64,000 nt of DNA from Saccharomyces uvarum. Its lineage: Eukaryota; Ascomycota; Saccharomycetes; Saccharomycetales; Saccharomycetaceae. This document shows positions 19,436 through 31,155 of the stretch, piece after piece. Both the position numbers and the translations under genes were made by a program. The stretch lies in NCBI GenBank assembly GCA_947243795.1, contig OX365937.1, positions 124,001-188,000 on the forward strand, read 5' to 3'. How positions within the stretch are numbered: position 1 is the first letter of the stretch; each line of letters starts with the position of its first letter. The notes below the pieces were generated by a model. The model was not told the origin of the DNA, made no database searches, and saw only the letters and a list, made by a program, of their open reading frames with translations.

Positions 19436-21682
19436 ATGATTAAATCTTGGTTGCTTGTCTTTATCATCTGCTTTAGCACCCCATTCGTAACAAAATTACA
19501 GGCTGCCGGTGTTACCACCCATCTATTTTATTTAACAAGAGGCGCTCCCTTAACTTTAAAGGAGGACTACTATCCTTGGTTGAAAGCTGGCTCTTTCTTC
19601 CCAGATGCCCTATACTCGTGCGCTCCTTCCAATAAGGATTGGTCTGACTTTGCAGAATTCACTCATTGGCCAAACTTCTTAATAATAGCATTGTCTTATT
19701 GGCAGCAAACGTTTGGTCAAAACAATCAACTCCGGGAATCACGTCGCTCGCTAACGCTGAAGTCGTTCCTGATCGGAATATTCACTCATCAAATAGTCGA
19801 CGCCTCTTGGCATTCATTAGTTGCCGATTATAGAACGCATGGTTTACTTCGTGTTCTCAGCGAAACTGAATTTGATTCCGATATTGAAGCTGCTCATACA
19901 TTTTTAGACGTAATGGGTGAATTCATAACCCTGAATAATGTGATTCGTGATACCGCCAATAATGAAAACTGGAATTACTTCACTGATTCGGATTGGGAAT
20001 TGCCGAACGAAAAGGATTTGATGGAAATCATACGGAAAGCAGGACTTTCTAAGGGAAAACTAACATATCCAGAATTAGAGTTCTGCGTTAAGAGGGGCTT
20101 GGCGGCTGCTGTAAGCGAAAGCTACGTATTTCGCTCTCAAAGACACAAGTTATTGAGCAATATTTACTCGACCTCCCCCAGAGCTAATGATTTAGTACTA
20201 AACCATTGGTTGGGGGGAGAATCCAACCTAGTAGCAATGCTGCAAAAATGTGTGCCTTTCTTTGAGTCTTTATTTAATGGTAAAACTAGTAATGAGGCTC
20301 AAATAGAAGAATTAAGATTGTGCTCAAATTTACCGCCAGTCTCGCAGCGAGAAGTAGAAACTTACGCTTCGATAGCTCCCATTGAAGTACGGAGAGAGAG
20401 TGATCATATCGTTGTATCTCCAATGAGATCTTTCTCCAAGTTTGGCACAAGCTTCACATTGGGAAAATTTTTAGGTGATGATGCAAACTATCTTGCTGTA
20501 AGTGCCCCGCTGGAGGATACAATTGGCGCAATCTACTTGGTACCATGGGAAATAGTATCTATATCGAACAGAGAAGATTTTAGCGTTTTACAACCAATCA
20601 CAGCCATGTACGGTTCAAAGATTGGTACATTTAGCATTGGCGATGTTGATTACCTAGTTGTTTCAGAACCTGGTACGTGCAAGATCCATTTTTATTTCAA
20701 ACAGACAAAAATTCTAACCATGGAAGACCGCACTACTGAAGAAGCAAATCAGTTGCAAATAGCTTTGACAGAAGATATTGATGGCGACGGAATTCCCGAT
20801 TTGATATTATCAAGCACAAGCTACGGAATCAACGAAACTGGAATTGCGGCGTTTATCCCAGGATCTTCAATAATTCCATATCTGGTAAATTCAAATAAAT
20901 ACCAAACTATTGATATTTCGGCTTTGAAAGGCGTTGTCAGTCTTGATGGATATCCCTTTCAAAAACCTTTTCAACACTTTGGCGCATCAATCCAATTATC
21001 CAACACACTTAACAAACAAAAGCTAATATACATTACGTGTCAGAGCTTGGGTACCGTGTTTGTTTATTTGAGCAATGGGTTACAGGATTCGTCGACCCCA
21101 AAATATTATATAACTAGAGATCGTGTAATCTCAGCGAAGAATACGGATCGCGTCGATTTGGTTGTAATTCCCTCAAAAGAGCATGGCATGTTTGGTTCAG
21201 CTATACATTGTTGGTATTTTCGTGGCTACAATTTTGTAGCCATTTCTCAACCTATGTTTGATGCCGTATTTATATACATTGAGAACTCTGGTGAAGTCGA
21301 GTTTTTCTTGAAGCTGAGTTTGAAAACTGATACCCAATCAGGAGCTGTTCCCAATGGATTTGGTACATCTTTGTTGTTTAATAAAGAAAAAAAAGCACTG
21401 TATCTTTCATCACCAGGAAGTTTTGATGATAGAGGAAGTATATGGAAAATCGAAATGAAAGAACTAATAGAGGCTAATGAACATTCCAAGCTAAAGAGGC
21501 TTTTGATCAACAGCTCAAAGTATCTTGTGTTCATAAATCCTGACAAAGATAGCAAAGGTGTGACAGATTTTGGGAAGACTATGATATTTGGCCCCCAAAA
21601 CCATCTTGTAGTAGGCATCCCTCAATATGGGTACGGAAATTTGGACCATTTGCAATTGACCGGCAGAATATTGGTCCTATAA
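19436..21682 (+). CDS. YJL132W: YJL132W, secreted phospholipase-D-like FG-GAP protein
   Basis: The product is 748 residues from this ATG (about 750 in S. cerevisiae). It resembles GPI-specific phospholipase D: a signal peptide (MIKSWLLVFIICFSTPFVTK, then LQA), an N-terminal zinc-dependent phospholipase-C-like part starting GVTTHLFYLTRG with conserved His/Asp residues (LIGIFTHQIVDASWHSL), and a C-terminal set of FG-GAP beta-propeller repeats. One repeat has a calcium-loop motif, DIDGDGIPDLILSS. Activity is not established. The frame stays open upstream to another ATG at 19241, which would add 65 residues and hide the signal peptide; I chose the later start because of that peptide and the length match. 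Confidence 0.9.
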   Translation: MIKSWLLVFIICFSTPFVTKLQAAGVTTHLFYLTRGAPLTLKEDYYPWLKAGSFFPDALYSCAPSNKDWSDFAEFTHWPNFLIIALSYWQQTFGQNNQLRESRRSLTLKSFLIGIFTHQIVDASWHSLVADYRTHGLLRVLSETEFDSDIEAAHTFLDVMGEFITLNNVIRDTANNENWNYFTDSDWELPNEKDLMEIIRKAGLSKGKLTYPELEFCVKRGLAAAVSESYVFRSQRHKLLSNIYSTSPRANDLVLNHWLGGESNLVAMLQKCVPFFESLFNGKTSNEAQIEELRLCSNLPPVSQREVETYASIAPIEVRRESDHIVVSPMRSFSKFGTSFTLGKFLGDDANYLAVSAPLEDTIGAIYLVPWEIVSISNREDFSVLQPITAMYGSKIGTFSIGDVDYLVVSEPGTCKIHFYFKQTKILTMEDRTTEEANQLQIALTEDIDGDGIPDLILSSTSYGINETGIAAFIPGSSIIPYLVNSNKYQTIDISALKGVVSLDGYPFQKPFQHFGASIQLSNTLNKQKLIYITCQSLGTVFVYLSNGLQDSSTPKYYITRDRVISAKNTDRVDLVVIPSKEHGMFGSAIHCWYFRGYNFVAISQPMFDAVFIYIENSGEVEFFLKLSLKTDTQSGAVPNGFGTSLLFNKEKKALYLSSPGSFDDRGSIWKIEMKELIEANEHSKLKRLLINSSKYLVFINPDKDSKGVTDFGKTMIFGPQNHLVVGIPQYGYGNLDHLQLTGRILVL

Positions 21683-21800
21683 AGATGACTTCTATATTTA
21701 CATGATCTATCTAATATAATTTCAATTGCATATCAATGATTAAATTGAAAAATAGTTTGTACATGCGTACTTTATACATGGAGCGAGTTACCACTTGTCT

Positions 21801-22874
21801 CTATTGTGTATCCTTTAGTTTCTTTTTCTCTATTCTCTTTTGCAATTTTTCCTGCCTCTCTTTCTTCCTCAACTCTTTTAGTGCCTTTTTATCGTTGTCG
21901 TGTGGCTTCACATCTTTTGGCGTTAATTTCATTATCATTTTCATGGCGATGTTGCCTACTAGTATAGGCTCATTAGCGTATTCGCTAACCGTCTCTTTCA
22001 ACGTCTCCAAAACAACAGACCTTTTTTCCAATACCGATTTTGGTAGCCTATTTGTACCATCTTCCTGTAAGCGGTCTAGCTCTTCAAAACCCTCAAGCCA
22101 ATTATTTGAATTTATATTATTCTTGTCATCAAGATATAGCGTTACCTTACTTCCCTTCTTCAATAACGATACTATTTCATGAGCCTTCTGCCTTTGTAAA
22201 TCATCACTTTCAATCTGCCATGATATCTTAATTTGCTTCAAATTATCTTCCTTTTTATCGGTTTCTAATGTCCTGAAAGACTTATTCATCACTCCCAGTT
22301 TCATCAGTTCCATTTCTTTTCTTTTAGCTAAAAAGTCCGAATACCGTTTTAAAGCTACACGACTTTCAACTAGTTTAACAAGTGGAATTTGATTTTCATC
22401 GTCAATTTGTTCAACGTTGACGATACTTAAGCCAACTTTATCAAGGTCAATACCCTTTGCAAAATATCGAATATTAGATGTTTCGATCCTGTGGGTAGTA
22501 GAATCCACAATTTTAATGTTTCCCTTGGAATTTTTTTTGAATATTTCACTTACAACTGAATTTGCCGCCTCTTTGGCTCTATCTGTTCCGGTAGCCCAAG
22601 TGATTAAGATTCGTTTCTTCTTGGTAGCATTCCTTGGCGGTTGCTTTTGACGCTTTATATACTCTTTGGGAAAAGCGACATTCCTAGCACCATTCGAATG
22701 ATTTTGCTCTCTGAGGCCCGCCAGTTCACGTTTGCGTTTCATGGCATTACGAAATATATCTGTAGTAGATGATGCATTGTCTTTGTGAAAGTACTTTGTA
22801 CAATGAAAATATCGCACACTCCCTAAAGGTAAGGATCTTTGCAAAAGGCCTCTTCTTAAAAAAACATCTAGCAT
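21801..22874 (-). CDS. AIM23: Aim23, mitochondrial translation initiation factor 3
   Basis: The product has 357 residues (356 in S. cerevisiae). Aim23 is the yeast mitochondrial IF3, acting at initiation on mitochondrial ribosomes. The N-terminus ([19 protein letters not shown]) is basic and hydrophobic, as in a presequence. The IF3-like C-terminal half holds [20 protein letters not shown], the typical IF3 C-domain start, followed by [18 protein letters not shown]. The start is the ATG at 22872-22874; a few more codons are open upstream but no ATG is present. The protein ends in a Lys/Glu-rich helix. Confidence 0.93.
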   Translation of the reverse strand: MLDVFLRRGLLQRSLPLGSVRYFHCTKYFHKDNASSTTDIFRNAMKRKRELAGLREQNHSNGARNVAFPKEYIKRQKQPPRNATKKKRILITWATGTDRAKEAANSVVSEIFKKNSKGNIKIVDSTTHRIETSNIRYFAKGIDLDKVGLSIVNVEQIDDENQIPLVKLVESRVALKRYSDFLAKRKEMELMKLGVMNKSFRTLETDKKEDNLKQIKISWQIESDDLQRQKAHEIVSLLKKGSKVTLYLDDKNNINSNNWLEGFEELDRLQEDGTNRLPKSVLEKRSVVLETLKETVSEYANEPILVGNIAMKMIMKLTPKDVKPHDNDKKALKELRKKERQEKLQKRIEKKKLKDTQ

Positions 22875-23234
22875 ACTTGCGACCACGATGATACGCTCAT
22901 TTACCTCTGCTTAGCAATACTTGATATTTTACCTGTTAGGCTTTTGAAGTAAATTTTTCAGACCCTTATAATTCTTACCTCGCGGGCGAATTCATCGTGG
23001 AATTTCAAGAGTTTATGACTAGATAGGACAGGACAGGGCGATGGTACCTTTACTGATGTGCTTTGATGCTATTCTTGTCCATTCAGGAATCCGAATCCAG
23101 AAACATTCATTTTCTGATAGAATGTAACATTTTTTGAACTACTGATTAAGTATAATATACAAATATAAAATTTTGGCTAAAAATGGTCCATTAATCAATT
23201 ATAGAACGGATACATACAAGGATTTTTCTGTTGT
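22875..23234. other. Intergenic region URA2 3' end - AIM23 promoter
   Basis: This 360-bp region separates two minus-strand genes. No gene, repeat or strong motif is visible. Confidence 0.4.
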
Positions 23235-26200
23235 TCACATATCAACCCCCATAACCATGGCTAATAATGCCATTCTGACATACAAACCATACTTCATTTG
23301 TCTAAAGTAAGCAGCACGATGATCGTAATCCACTTCCTCTTTGATTTCATTTACACGAGGCAAAGGATGCATGATAGCCATATTTTCCTTAGCATGAGCC
23401 AAGATTTTGTTGTCCACAATATAAGTGTCCTTCAAACGTTGGTACTCTTCAGGACTACTGAATCTCTCTTCTTGAACTCTTGTACAATATAGAGCATCTG
23501 TTTTTGAGATTATATGAGGGGTCATTTCGGCACTTTCTACACCTAGCAAACCACCCTTTCTTAGTTCTTCTCTTAGTCCTTCTGGCAATCTTAATTCTGG
23601 AGGAGAAACAAGATTAATTCTAACTTGATAATGCATTAACAAACGGCATAATGAATGAACAGTTCTACCGTGTTTCAAGTCACCCATAAATGTGACAGTG
23701 ATACCATTAACAGTACCAATTTCTTCACGAATAGTGAATAAATCTAAGAAAGCCTGTGTAGGATGTTCACGAGAACCATTACCACCATTGATGATTGGAA
23801 CGGGGGAATATTTAGCAGCAATATGAACTGACATTTCTTCGGAATGACGCATAACAATGGCATCACTGTAACAAGCCAATGTTCTGATAGTATCCTGAAG
23901 AGTTTCACCCTTTTTGACGGAAGATACCAATGGGTTAACATTCACGATTCTACCACCCAAACGTTCCATAGCAGCAATGAATGAGGAACAGGTACGTGTA
24001 GATGGCTCGAAGAAAATTGTAGTAATAACATGTCCCTTCATTAAATCTAAAACACCTTCTCTAGCAACGGCGGCTCTTAATTCTTGTGCAACAGCAAACA
24101 ATACATGGAAATCAGAACGTTTGAATTGTTTGATAGACAATATATGTCTGCCGCGGAATGGATTGTTACTACGAATCAAGTTTTGAATAGCGCCTGGTGC
24201 AACAAGTTCCCTTGGTGGTCTTGAAGACATCAGTTTTTGTTCTAAAGGTTGTTCTGGGATAGCATCTTCTGCAGCATCTAAATTATCAGCCATTGCTTCA
24301 TCGGTAAAAGAAAATCTTCTCTTAGTACCGGTAGGTTGAACTTCGGCAGGAGCTGTAGTGGAAACCGGGCCAGGACTAATACTGCATTTTCCTTTTGCGC
24401 CTGGTGAAACCAATTCACCACTCAAAACTAATGTTTCGTTGTTAGAAACAACACGTTCAACACCACCGTTCATGTCCATGTTGAATGGTGACCATCTTTT
24501 ATTACGTCTAAAAGAGTAATCCAAGTCAATTTCAACAACGGAATCTTGAGTAGGGATATTGAAAATTTTAGCTGGATTGTCATGTAGACGAGTAACGATA
24601 TCGTCGATAGTCAACTTGCCTTCTTCAACTGCAGCTAATAGCAAGGGTAAGGAATCTTTGATACCCATACCAACATCAACCTTATTACCAGTAATATTGG
24701 CTAGAGCAACAGGAAGTGCGCCTACGGAGAAGGCGTCAATGCCATCAAGATTGTTCCAGAAGAATTCTTGATCTTCCTTAGTAGGTAAAAACACAGCTTC
24801 AGGATAGTCATCTTGGGCAATAAACAGAGAATAAATGTTGACATCACAGGTTACTCTAGGATCTTTCTCTTTGACCGTCATAATCAAAGCAAGATCTTCC
24901 TTATTTGAAACACCCGTAATATGGATAGATCTGTTTTGAAGCGAGGTTAACAATAGAACGGATGCCAGGTCTGCGGTTTTAGCTTCAGCAATAACTTGCT
25001 TTTCAGCTGGCCATTGCTTCAAGAGTTCGGCTACTTCTGTGATTTTGTTCTTTAATTCACGTAAAGGCAAAAACAACGCTGTAACTTTACTAGCAGATTG
25101 TGAAACGCTTTGAGCGTTATGGGCAGTACCAGCAACAGTGAAAGAAAAGTCAGTATAAGATGAATCTTGGGAAACAGAGTATGCAGCTTTTAATGATGCA
25201 GCATCAGTAATAACTGGTCCACTGATAGATCTAGGCATCAATTGACAGTAGGTAAAACCTGACTCCAAAAATAGACGTGTAGTCTCCTTTAATTCATCCG
25301 GACCCTTGATAACATGTGATGCATTTGGAACAAAGGTTGCAATATTGATTAAGCCTGGCAAGGTGATAGTTCTGTGAGAGGTTTGGGCATCACGTTCAGA
25401 AACGTCCAAAGTAATGTTTCTTGAAATGGCTTCGATCAACAATTTGGCACACTTGACGTTAGTGACCAGTGGAACCGAATAATCAACAGCCAAACGACGT
25501 GTTTTATAACCCTTTGAAACGTAAGATGCAGGACGGCGGAACCTGTTGGCGGATGGTAAATTGATGTAAAGATCAATTTCATTGTTGGCCAAATGCTGAG
25601 TAAGCGAATATTCAGACTTTTGGTCATCAGAATCCCTGTTTAAAACTTCTAGATATTGAACAGCGATACCGTGTTCGGATAAGAAATCAGCAGTACCCGA
25701 CGTTGCAAACAATTTGTATCCCATATTGTATAGTTTCTGAACGGAAGAAAGCAATTCTTGTTTTTCTTTGTAAGAACCAATGGACAGCAAAATATTTTTC
25801 TTTGGAAGTTTGAAACCGGTTGCCAACAAAGACTTTAGGTAAGCTTCATACTTAGAGTGACCAAAGGTAGCGACTTCACCTGTAGAGGCCATTTCAACAC
25901 CCAAAACAGGATCAGCACCTGCTAAACGTGGGAAAGAAAATTGTGGAACCTTGACTGCAACATAATCATCTGGTAATTTTTCAACAGGATATGGTGTCAA
26001 AGGTAATCCCATTATAGCCTTTGTAGCCAGTTCAATTAAGTTGACACCAACAACCTTTGAAATAAATGGGAACGATCTTGACGCACGAACATTACATTCA
26101 ATGACCTTGATTTCATTATCCTTTGCTATAAATTGGATATTGTATGGACCAGTAATCTTCAAAGCTTTACCAATCTTAGCAGTGGCGACGACAATTCTAT

Positions 26201-29200
26201 CAACTGTCTCAGGTGCCAAATCTTGAGGTGGAACAATCAACGTTGCATCACCTGAATGGACACCCGCATTTTCTACATGCTCAGAAACAACATGCATAAC
26301 CAATTCACCATTTCTTGCAACCGCATCCATTTCAATTTCCTTTGCATTTTCAATATACTTGGTAATAACAACAGGATAGTCACGGGAAACTTCGACAGCT
26401 TGATTCAAGTAGGATTCTAAATCGTTTCTGGAATAGACGGTATTCATGGCAGCACCAGATAAAACGTAAGATGGACGTACTAACACGGGATAGCCAACCT
26501 TTTCAGCAAAGGACTCGGCTTCATCCATTGATGTCAATTCCTTCCAAGCTGGTTGATCAACACCAATTTGATCCAACATACGAGAAAACTTATAACGATT
26601 TTCAGCAGAATCAATCATATCTGGGGATGTACCAAGAATCTTCACATTTTCACGATGTAATGTCATAGCAATGTTATTGGAAGTTTGACCACCCATTGAG
26701 ACAACAACACCACTGGAACTTTCAACTTCATAGATGTCCAAGACTCTTTCAAGGTTGATAGTTTCGAAATATAGTCTATCAGCTTCATCGTAATCTGTTG
26801 AAACGGTTTCAGGATTGTAGTTGACCATGATGGTTTTGATTTTGTTAGCACGTAATGTTCTAACTGCTGTGACAGCACACCAATCGAATTCAACAGAAGA
26901 ACCAATACGATAGACACCAGAACCCAAGACTAGAACACCGTGGTCATCAAAGGATAAATCATGAGAGTCGGCATTGTATGTCATGTATAAATAGTTAGTG
27001 TATGCAGGGAATTCTGCAGCAACGGTATCGATTTGTTTGACAAATGGTGTAATTCCGTACTCCTTTCTTAATCTACGAATAGCAACTTCATTAGAATCTA
27101 AAAACTTCGCAATTTGTCTATCATCAAAACCTAACTGTTTAGCTTGTCTCAAAACTAATGAAGGTAGATCTTCTTTGGTACCGAATGAACTTATTTTCTG
27201 GGCAAACTGGACCAAATCATGTAACTTGTTCAAGAACCATTTATCAATTCTTGTCATCTCCCAAACTTTATCAACTGAATATCCCTTTTGAGCAAAAGCG
27301 TTAGCAATTGCAAAGACACGCAAGTCAGTAGGGTTGTTTAATTCATAATCGATATCGACATCTAGATCTGTTTCGTTGAAACCTAGATTGGCGTACTCTG
27401 TAGATCTGATAGCTTTTTGGATGGCTTCTTCAAATGTTCTACCAATACTCATAACTTCACCAACAGACTTCATTGATGAGGATAATTCAGTAGAAACTCT
27501 GGTGAATTTCTTCAAATCCCATCTTGGCATCTTAACGACACAGTAATCTAAAGAAGGTTCAAAACAAGCACATGTGGATTTTGTGACAGAATTTTTAACG
27601 TCATTTAATGGAATGTTCAAACCTAATTTAGCTGCAGTATAGGCCAATGGGTAACCAGTAGCCTTGGATGCCAAAGCAGAAGAACGTGATAAACGAGCAT
27701 TAACTTCAATGATACAGTATTCCTTGGAGAGTGGGTTTAGAGCATATTGAATATTACATTCACCGACAACACCCAAGTGTCTAATAACATTAACAGCTGT
27801 AGTTCTAAGCATGTTGTAATCTTCATCAGATAAAGTTTGAGAAGGAGCTACGACAATGGAGTCACCAGTATGAATACCCAATGGATCGAAATTCTCCATG
27901 TTACAAACGGTAATACAGTTATCAAAAGCGTCACGAACAACTTCATACTCCACTTCTTTCCAGCCCTTCATAGATCTTTCTACTAAGACTTGAGGAGAGG
28001 ATGCAAATGCAACATTACACAGGTCGATTAGTTCTTTTTCGTTATTAGCAAAACCAGAACCTAAACCACCTAATGCGTATGCAGCACGTACGATAACTGG
28101 AAAGCCGATATCTTTAACAGCGGCTAAAGCTTCATCTACCGAGTTAGCAGCCTTAGATTTGGCACATTTTTCATTAATTTCGTCAATAGCGTTGCTGAAA
28201 AGTTCACGATCTTCAGTAGTAATAATGGTTTCAATTGGAGTACCCAAGACTTTAACTCCCAAAGTCTCAAATTCATCTTTCATGTCGATACCAACTGATA
28301 AAGCAGTTTGTCCACCAAACGTCACATAAATGGCGTCTGGTCTTTCATGCAAAATAACCTTTCTCACAAATTCTGCAGTCACAGGTACAAAGTAAACCTT
28401 ATCAGCCAAACCTTTAGAAGTTTGAATCGTAGCAATGTTAGGATTAATCAAAATTGTATAAATACCTTCTTCCTTCAAGGCTTTAATAGCTTGAGAACCA
28501 GAATAATCAAATTCACCAGCTTGACCGATGGACAAACCACCAGAACCTAAGACTAAGACCTTCTTTGGTTCGATCCTTGGGTGCGCCTTCAAATTATCTT
28601 CTAGTAGACCACCTGGGAATGCAATTGGTTTCAATACTTGTGTGTGCTTATATTCTTTAACAGCTTGGATGAAAACATCAAACAAAAACTCTGTATCTCT
28701 TGGACCTGGTGTCGATTCTGGATGGAATTGAACAGAAAAGTATGGTAGTTCAGAATGGTAAATACCTTCGTTGGAGTCATCGTTTGCGTTAACAAATAAT
28801 GGTTTCCAACCAGAAGTAAGGGTGCTGACATCAACAGCAAACCCATGATTCTGAGATGTTATATAACAACGACCACTTATGGTTGATGTACAAGGTATGT
28901 TGTGGCCACGGTTACCAAATTTTAATTTTAAGGTGGATGCGCCTGAAGCTCTAGCTATTAATTGATGGCCAAGACAAATACCAAAGATTGGTGTCTTTTT
29001 GGCTTCCAAAACATTTGATAATCTTTGAGATAGTTCAGCTAGAACAGATGGATCACCTGGACCGTTGGAAATAAACAAACCATCGTAATCTTCCTTAGTG
29101 AAATCGTAGTCCCATGGAACGACCTTTAGTTCCACACCCCTTTTGATGAAACAACGAATTTGGTTGTACTTCATACCGACATCAATGGCCAAAATTCTTA

Positions 29201-29879
29201 AAACTTTGCCATCTGGACCGGTTTGCAATTCAATATCCTTGTTATCCGTTGGAGGTAGGTATAATTTTGGTTCACTGGTAGAGACCTTAGCAACCAAGTT
29301 TTGGACATTTGGATCCACCCATTCTGGAACATCAAACGCATCTTTCCAAGAGGAAGATCCAGAGATGGTTCTATCAGAAGAGTTTTTTTCCAAAGACAAC
29401 CTACCTAACATTGAACCGGCATCTCTCAAATGCTTGGTCAATGATCTTGTATCAACACCATAAACAGCTGGGATCCCTTCATTTTGTAACCATTTACCCA
29501 AGGAAGATTTAGCAAGATAATGAGAGTATTCGTCGGTATAGTGAGAAATAACCAAACCGGCGATATGGATTTTATTACTTTCAAAATATCTTGGCAATTC
29601 TTCGACCAATTCATCTCGCAAATGCACATCTGGAACACCGTAGTTACCTACCAAGGGGTAGGTGATGACTAAGATTTGGCCTTCGTAAGATGGATCAGTG
29701 ACAGATTCAGGATAACCTACCATACCAGTTTGGAAAACTAATTCACCAGCAGTGGATTTTTCAGCACCAAACGAATAACCTTGTAAGACCGTGCCATCCT
29801 TTAGTTCCAAAGTGATTAGACGGTCACCTGTAGACTCCATTGGAGGAGAGATTGGGGCAGTGGGAGCGATAGCGGCCAT
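23235..29879 (-). CDS. URA2: Ura2, carbamoyl-phosphate synthetase / aspartate transcarbamylase
   Basis: The 2214-residue product has exactly the S. cerevisiae length. Ura2 performs the first two steps of pyrimidine synthesis and is feedback-inhibited by UTP. Order of parts: glutamine amidotransferase (about 1-430, FGICLGHQ with the catalytic Cys, QFHPE), the two synthetase halves (about 440-1480), an inactive dihydroorotase-like part (about 1490-1820), a linker, and aspartate transcarbamylase (about 1910-2214) with FFEPSTRT and [10 protein letters not shown]. In the dihydroorotase-like part [11 protein letters not shown] stands where active enzymes have a His-x-His metal site, so this activity must come from a separate enzyme (Ura4). 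The chosen ATG at 29877-29879 is the first one in frame. Confidence 0.99.
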   Translation of the reverse strand: MAAIAPTAPISPPMESTGDRLITLELKDGTVLQGYSFGAEKSTAGELVFQTGMVGYPESVTDPSYEGQILVITYPLVGNYGVPDVHLRDELVEELPRYFESNKIHIAGLVISHYTDEYSHYLAKSSLGKWLQNEGIPAVYGVDTRSLTKHLRDAGSMLGRLSLEKNSSDRTISGSSSWKDAFDVPEWVDPNVQNLVAKVSTSEPKLYLPPTDNKDIELQTGPDGKVLRILAIDVGMKYNQIRCFIKRGVELKVVPWDYDFTKEDYDGLFISNGPGDPSVLAELSQRLSNVLEAKKTPIFGICLGHQLIARASGASTLKLKFGNRGHNIPCTSTISGRCYITSQNHGFAVDVSTLTSGWKPLFVNANDDSNEGIYHSELPYFSVQFHPESTPGPRDTEFLFDVFIQAVKEYKHTQVLKPIAFPGGLLEDNLKAHPRIEPKKVLVLGSGGLSIGQAGEFDYSGSQAIKALKEEGIYTILINPNIATIQTSKGLADKVYFVPVTAEFVRKVILHERPDAIYVTFGGQTALSVGIDMKDEFETLGVKVLGTPIETIITTEDRELFSNAIDEINEKCAKSKAANSVDEALAAVKDIGFPVIVRAAYALGGLGSGFANNEKELIDLCNVAFASSPQVLVERSMKGWKEVEYEVVRDAFDNCITVCNMENFDPLGIHTGDSIVVAPSQTLSDEDYNMLRTTAVNVIRHLGVVGECNIQYALNPLSKEYCIIEVNARLSRSSALASKATGYPLAYTAAKLGLNIPLNDVKNSVTKSTCACFEPSLDYCVVKMPRWDLKKFTRVSTELSSSMKSVGEVMSIGRTFEEAIQKAIRSTEYANLGFNETDLDVDIDYELNNPTDLRVFAIANAFAQKGYSVDKVWEMTRIDKWFLNKLHDLVQFAQKISSFGTKEDLPSLVLRQAKQLGFDDRQIAKFLDSNEVAIRRLRKEYGITPFVKQIDTVAAEFPAYTNYLYMTYNADSHDLSFDDHGVLVLGSGVYRIGSSVEFDWCAVTAVRTLRANKIKTIMVNYNPETVSTDYDEADRLYFETINLERVLDIYEVESSSGVVVSMGGQTSNNIAMTLHRENVKILGTSPDMIDSAENRYKFSRMLDQIGVDQPAWKELTSMDEAESFAEKVGYPVLVRPSYVLSGAAMNTVYSRNDLESYLNQAVEVSRDYPVVITKYIENAKEIEMDAVARNGELVMHVVSEHVENAGVHSGDATLIVPPQDLAPETVDRIVVATAKIGKALKITGPYNIQFIAKDNEIKVIECNVRASRSFPFISKVVGVNLIELATKAIMGLPLTPYPVEKLPDDYVAVKVPQFSFPRLAGADPVLGVEMASTGEVATFGHSKYEAYLKSLLATGFKLPKKNILLSIGSYKEKQELLSSVQKLYNMGYKLFATSGTADFLSEHGIAVQYLEVLNRDSDDQKSEYSLTQHLANNEIDLYINLPSANRFRRPASYVSKGYKTRRLAVDYSVPLVTNVKCAKLLIEAISRNITLDVSERDAQTSHRTITLPGLINIATFVPNASHVIKGPDELKETTRLFLESGFTYCQLMPRSISGPVITDAASLKAAYSVSQDSSYTDFSFTVAGTAHNAQSVSQSASKVTALFLPLRELKNKITEVAELLKQWPAEKQVIAEAKTADLASVLLLTSLQNRSIHITGVSNKEDLALIMTVKEKDPRVTCDVNIYSLFIAQDDYPEAVFLPTKEDQEFFWNNLDGIDAFSVGALPVALANITGNKVDVGMGIKDSLPLLLAAVEEGKLTIDDIVTRLHDNPAKIFNIPTQDSVVEIDLDYSFRRNKRWSPFNMDMNGGVERVVSNNETLVLSGELVSPGAKGKCSISPGPVSTTAPAEVQPTGTKRRFSFTDEAMADNLDAAEDAIPEQPLEQKLMSSRPPRELVAPGAIQNLIRSNNPFRGRHILSIKQFKRSDFHVLFAVAQELRAAVAREGVLDLMKGHVITTIFFEPSTRTCSSFIAAMERLGGRIVNVNPLVSSVKKGETLQDTIRTLACYSDAIVMRHSEEMSVHIAAKYSPVPIINGGNGSREHPTQAFLDLFTIREEIGTVNGITVTFMGDLKHGRTVHSLCRLLMHYQVRINLVSPPELRLPEGLREELRKGGLLGVESAEMTPHIISKTDALYCTRVQEERFSSPEEYQRLKDTYIVDNKILAHAKENMAIMHPLPRVNEIKEEVDYDHRAAYFRQMKYGLYVRMALLAMVMGVDM

Positions 29880-31155
29880 GTTATGATTATAATGTTCTAT
29901 TAAAATAGGTTTGTGTGTTGTATGCTGCAATAATTTTAGACTCTGTTTTTGTTGTTCTTGCTGTTAGTAATTGTTGGTTCCGTATGGCTTGAAGTCATAT
30001 AATAAATCAAAATAAAAACTAATGAAGAGATTAATGTAACTTTATTACCCTTAAGATCTTTATTCATATACTCTTCGTTTCTTTTTTTCATTTTTTTTTT
30101 CATTTTTTTTTTTTTCAGGTAATGAAAAATGATCTTCGTCATCACAGAGTCAATCGGCGTCTGGGCTCAACAGCTATCACTAAGGATTTCTGCCGACTCC
30201 ATTGCCCAAGGCTTTCGCATGATCTGGGCATATAGTTACGTCAAGGCTCTGTCACAAATGTAAATAAAAAAACATACTCAAATTGAAAATTCTAAGGAAA
30301 TTAATGAACGTGTATATTCTTTTCTTATTAATTCGAATTCGAACGCGGTGAGATTTTAGCAAAAAAAGTAGTACTTAAAAGATTTTTTGGCTAGATATAG
30401 TGGTATTCCTCGATTCTTTCTCAAGTGCTTTTGGAGAGGAAATGCTTTTAGGAAACCTTTTGTTTGTGGTTGTGTCGACGGTTTTTCTAAGTCTTTACAT
30501 TCAAGAACAAGATGAAATACAACAGAAACCAACAGGAAAGATGATAATTTGAAAGAAAATTGGTGTGGCTAAAACATGCTAGAAATGATATACTATAAAT
30601 TGGATAATAGCAGAAAAGAGAGGATTCTCTCTGAGAGGAAAATCGATGAGTGAGGATTTTGTCAAAGTATTTATACTTTTTGTCCATATGGTTTGTCCTA
30701 CTTTTTTTTTCCGATTTTTTCAGGGACAGGAAAAAAAAAGAGTCACTACATTGTGCGACATTTGCTTCTACAGTCCGTCGGAGAACACCGACGGGGTCCA
30801 GAAAACAAAAATGTCCATTTGTTAATTATACAGCGCCGAGCCTACGACTTTTTTTCCATTCGCCTTGAACTAGAGACAATTTATTAGTAGCGTTAGCGAT
30901 GACGGCAGCTCTTACCTAGACATTGTATATTGTACATTAGTTTTCAAGCGATCTGGCCGTCTTTAAGGGACTCAAAAAAGAAAAGTGAAGGCATCGCAGG
31001 AAAAAAACATCGAGAAAGATGCACGAAGGCAAGTACAGAAGATATTCTAATAGTTGAGGAGTCTATCTATATTCCTAAAAAAATAATACATGCTTAAGTT
31101 ACTTTTGATGGATACATATTTATATGTATTAGTATCATGGTATGGGCAAAGTACG
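29880..31155. other. Intergenic region TRK1 3' end - URA2 promoter
   Basis: This 1276-bp stretch between two minus-strand genes holds the URA2 promoter and TRK1 3' end. A/T homopolymer runs occur at about 30078-30117 and again at 30360-30370 and 30705-30740. The small frames in it show no protein character. I found no exact Gcn4 site and no Ppr1-type palindrome. Confidence 0.4.
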
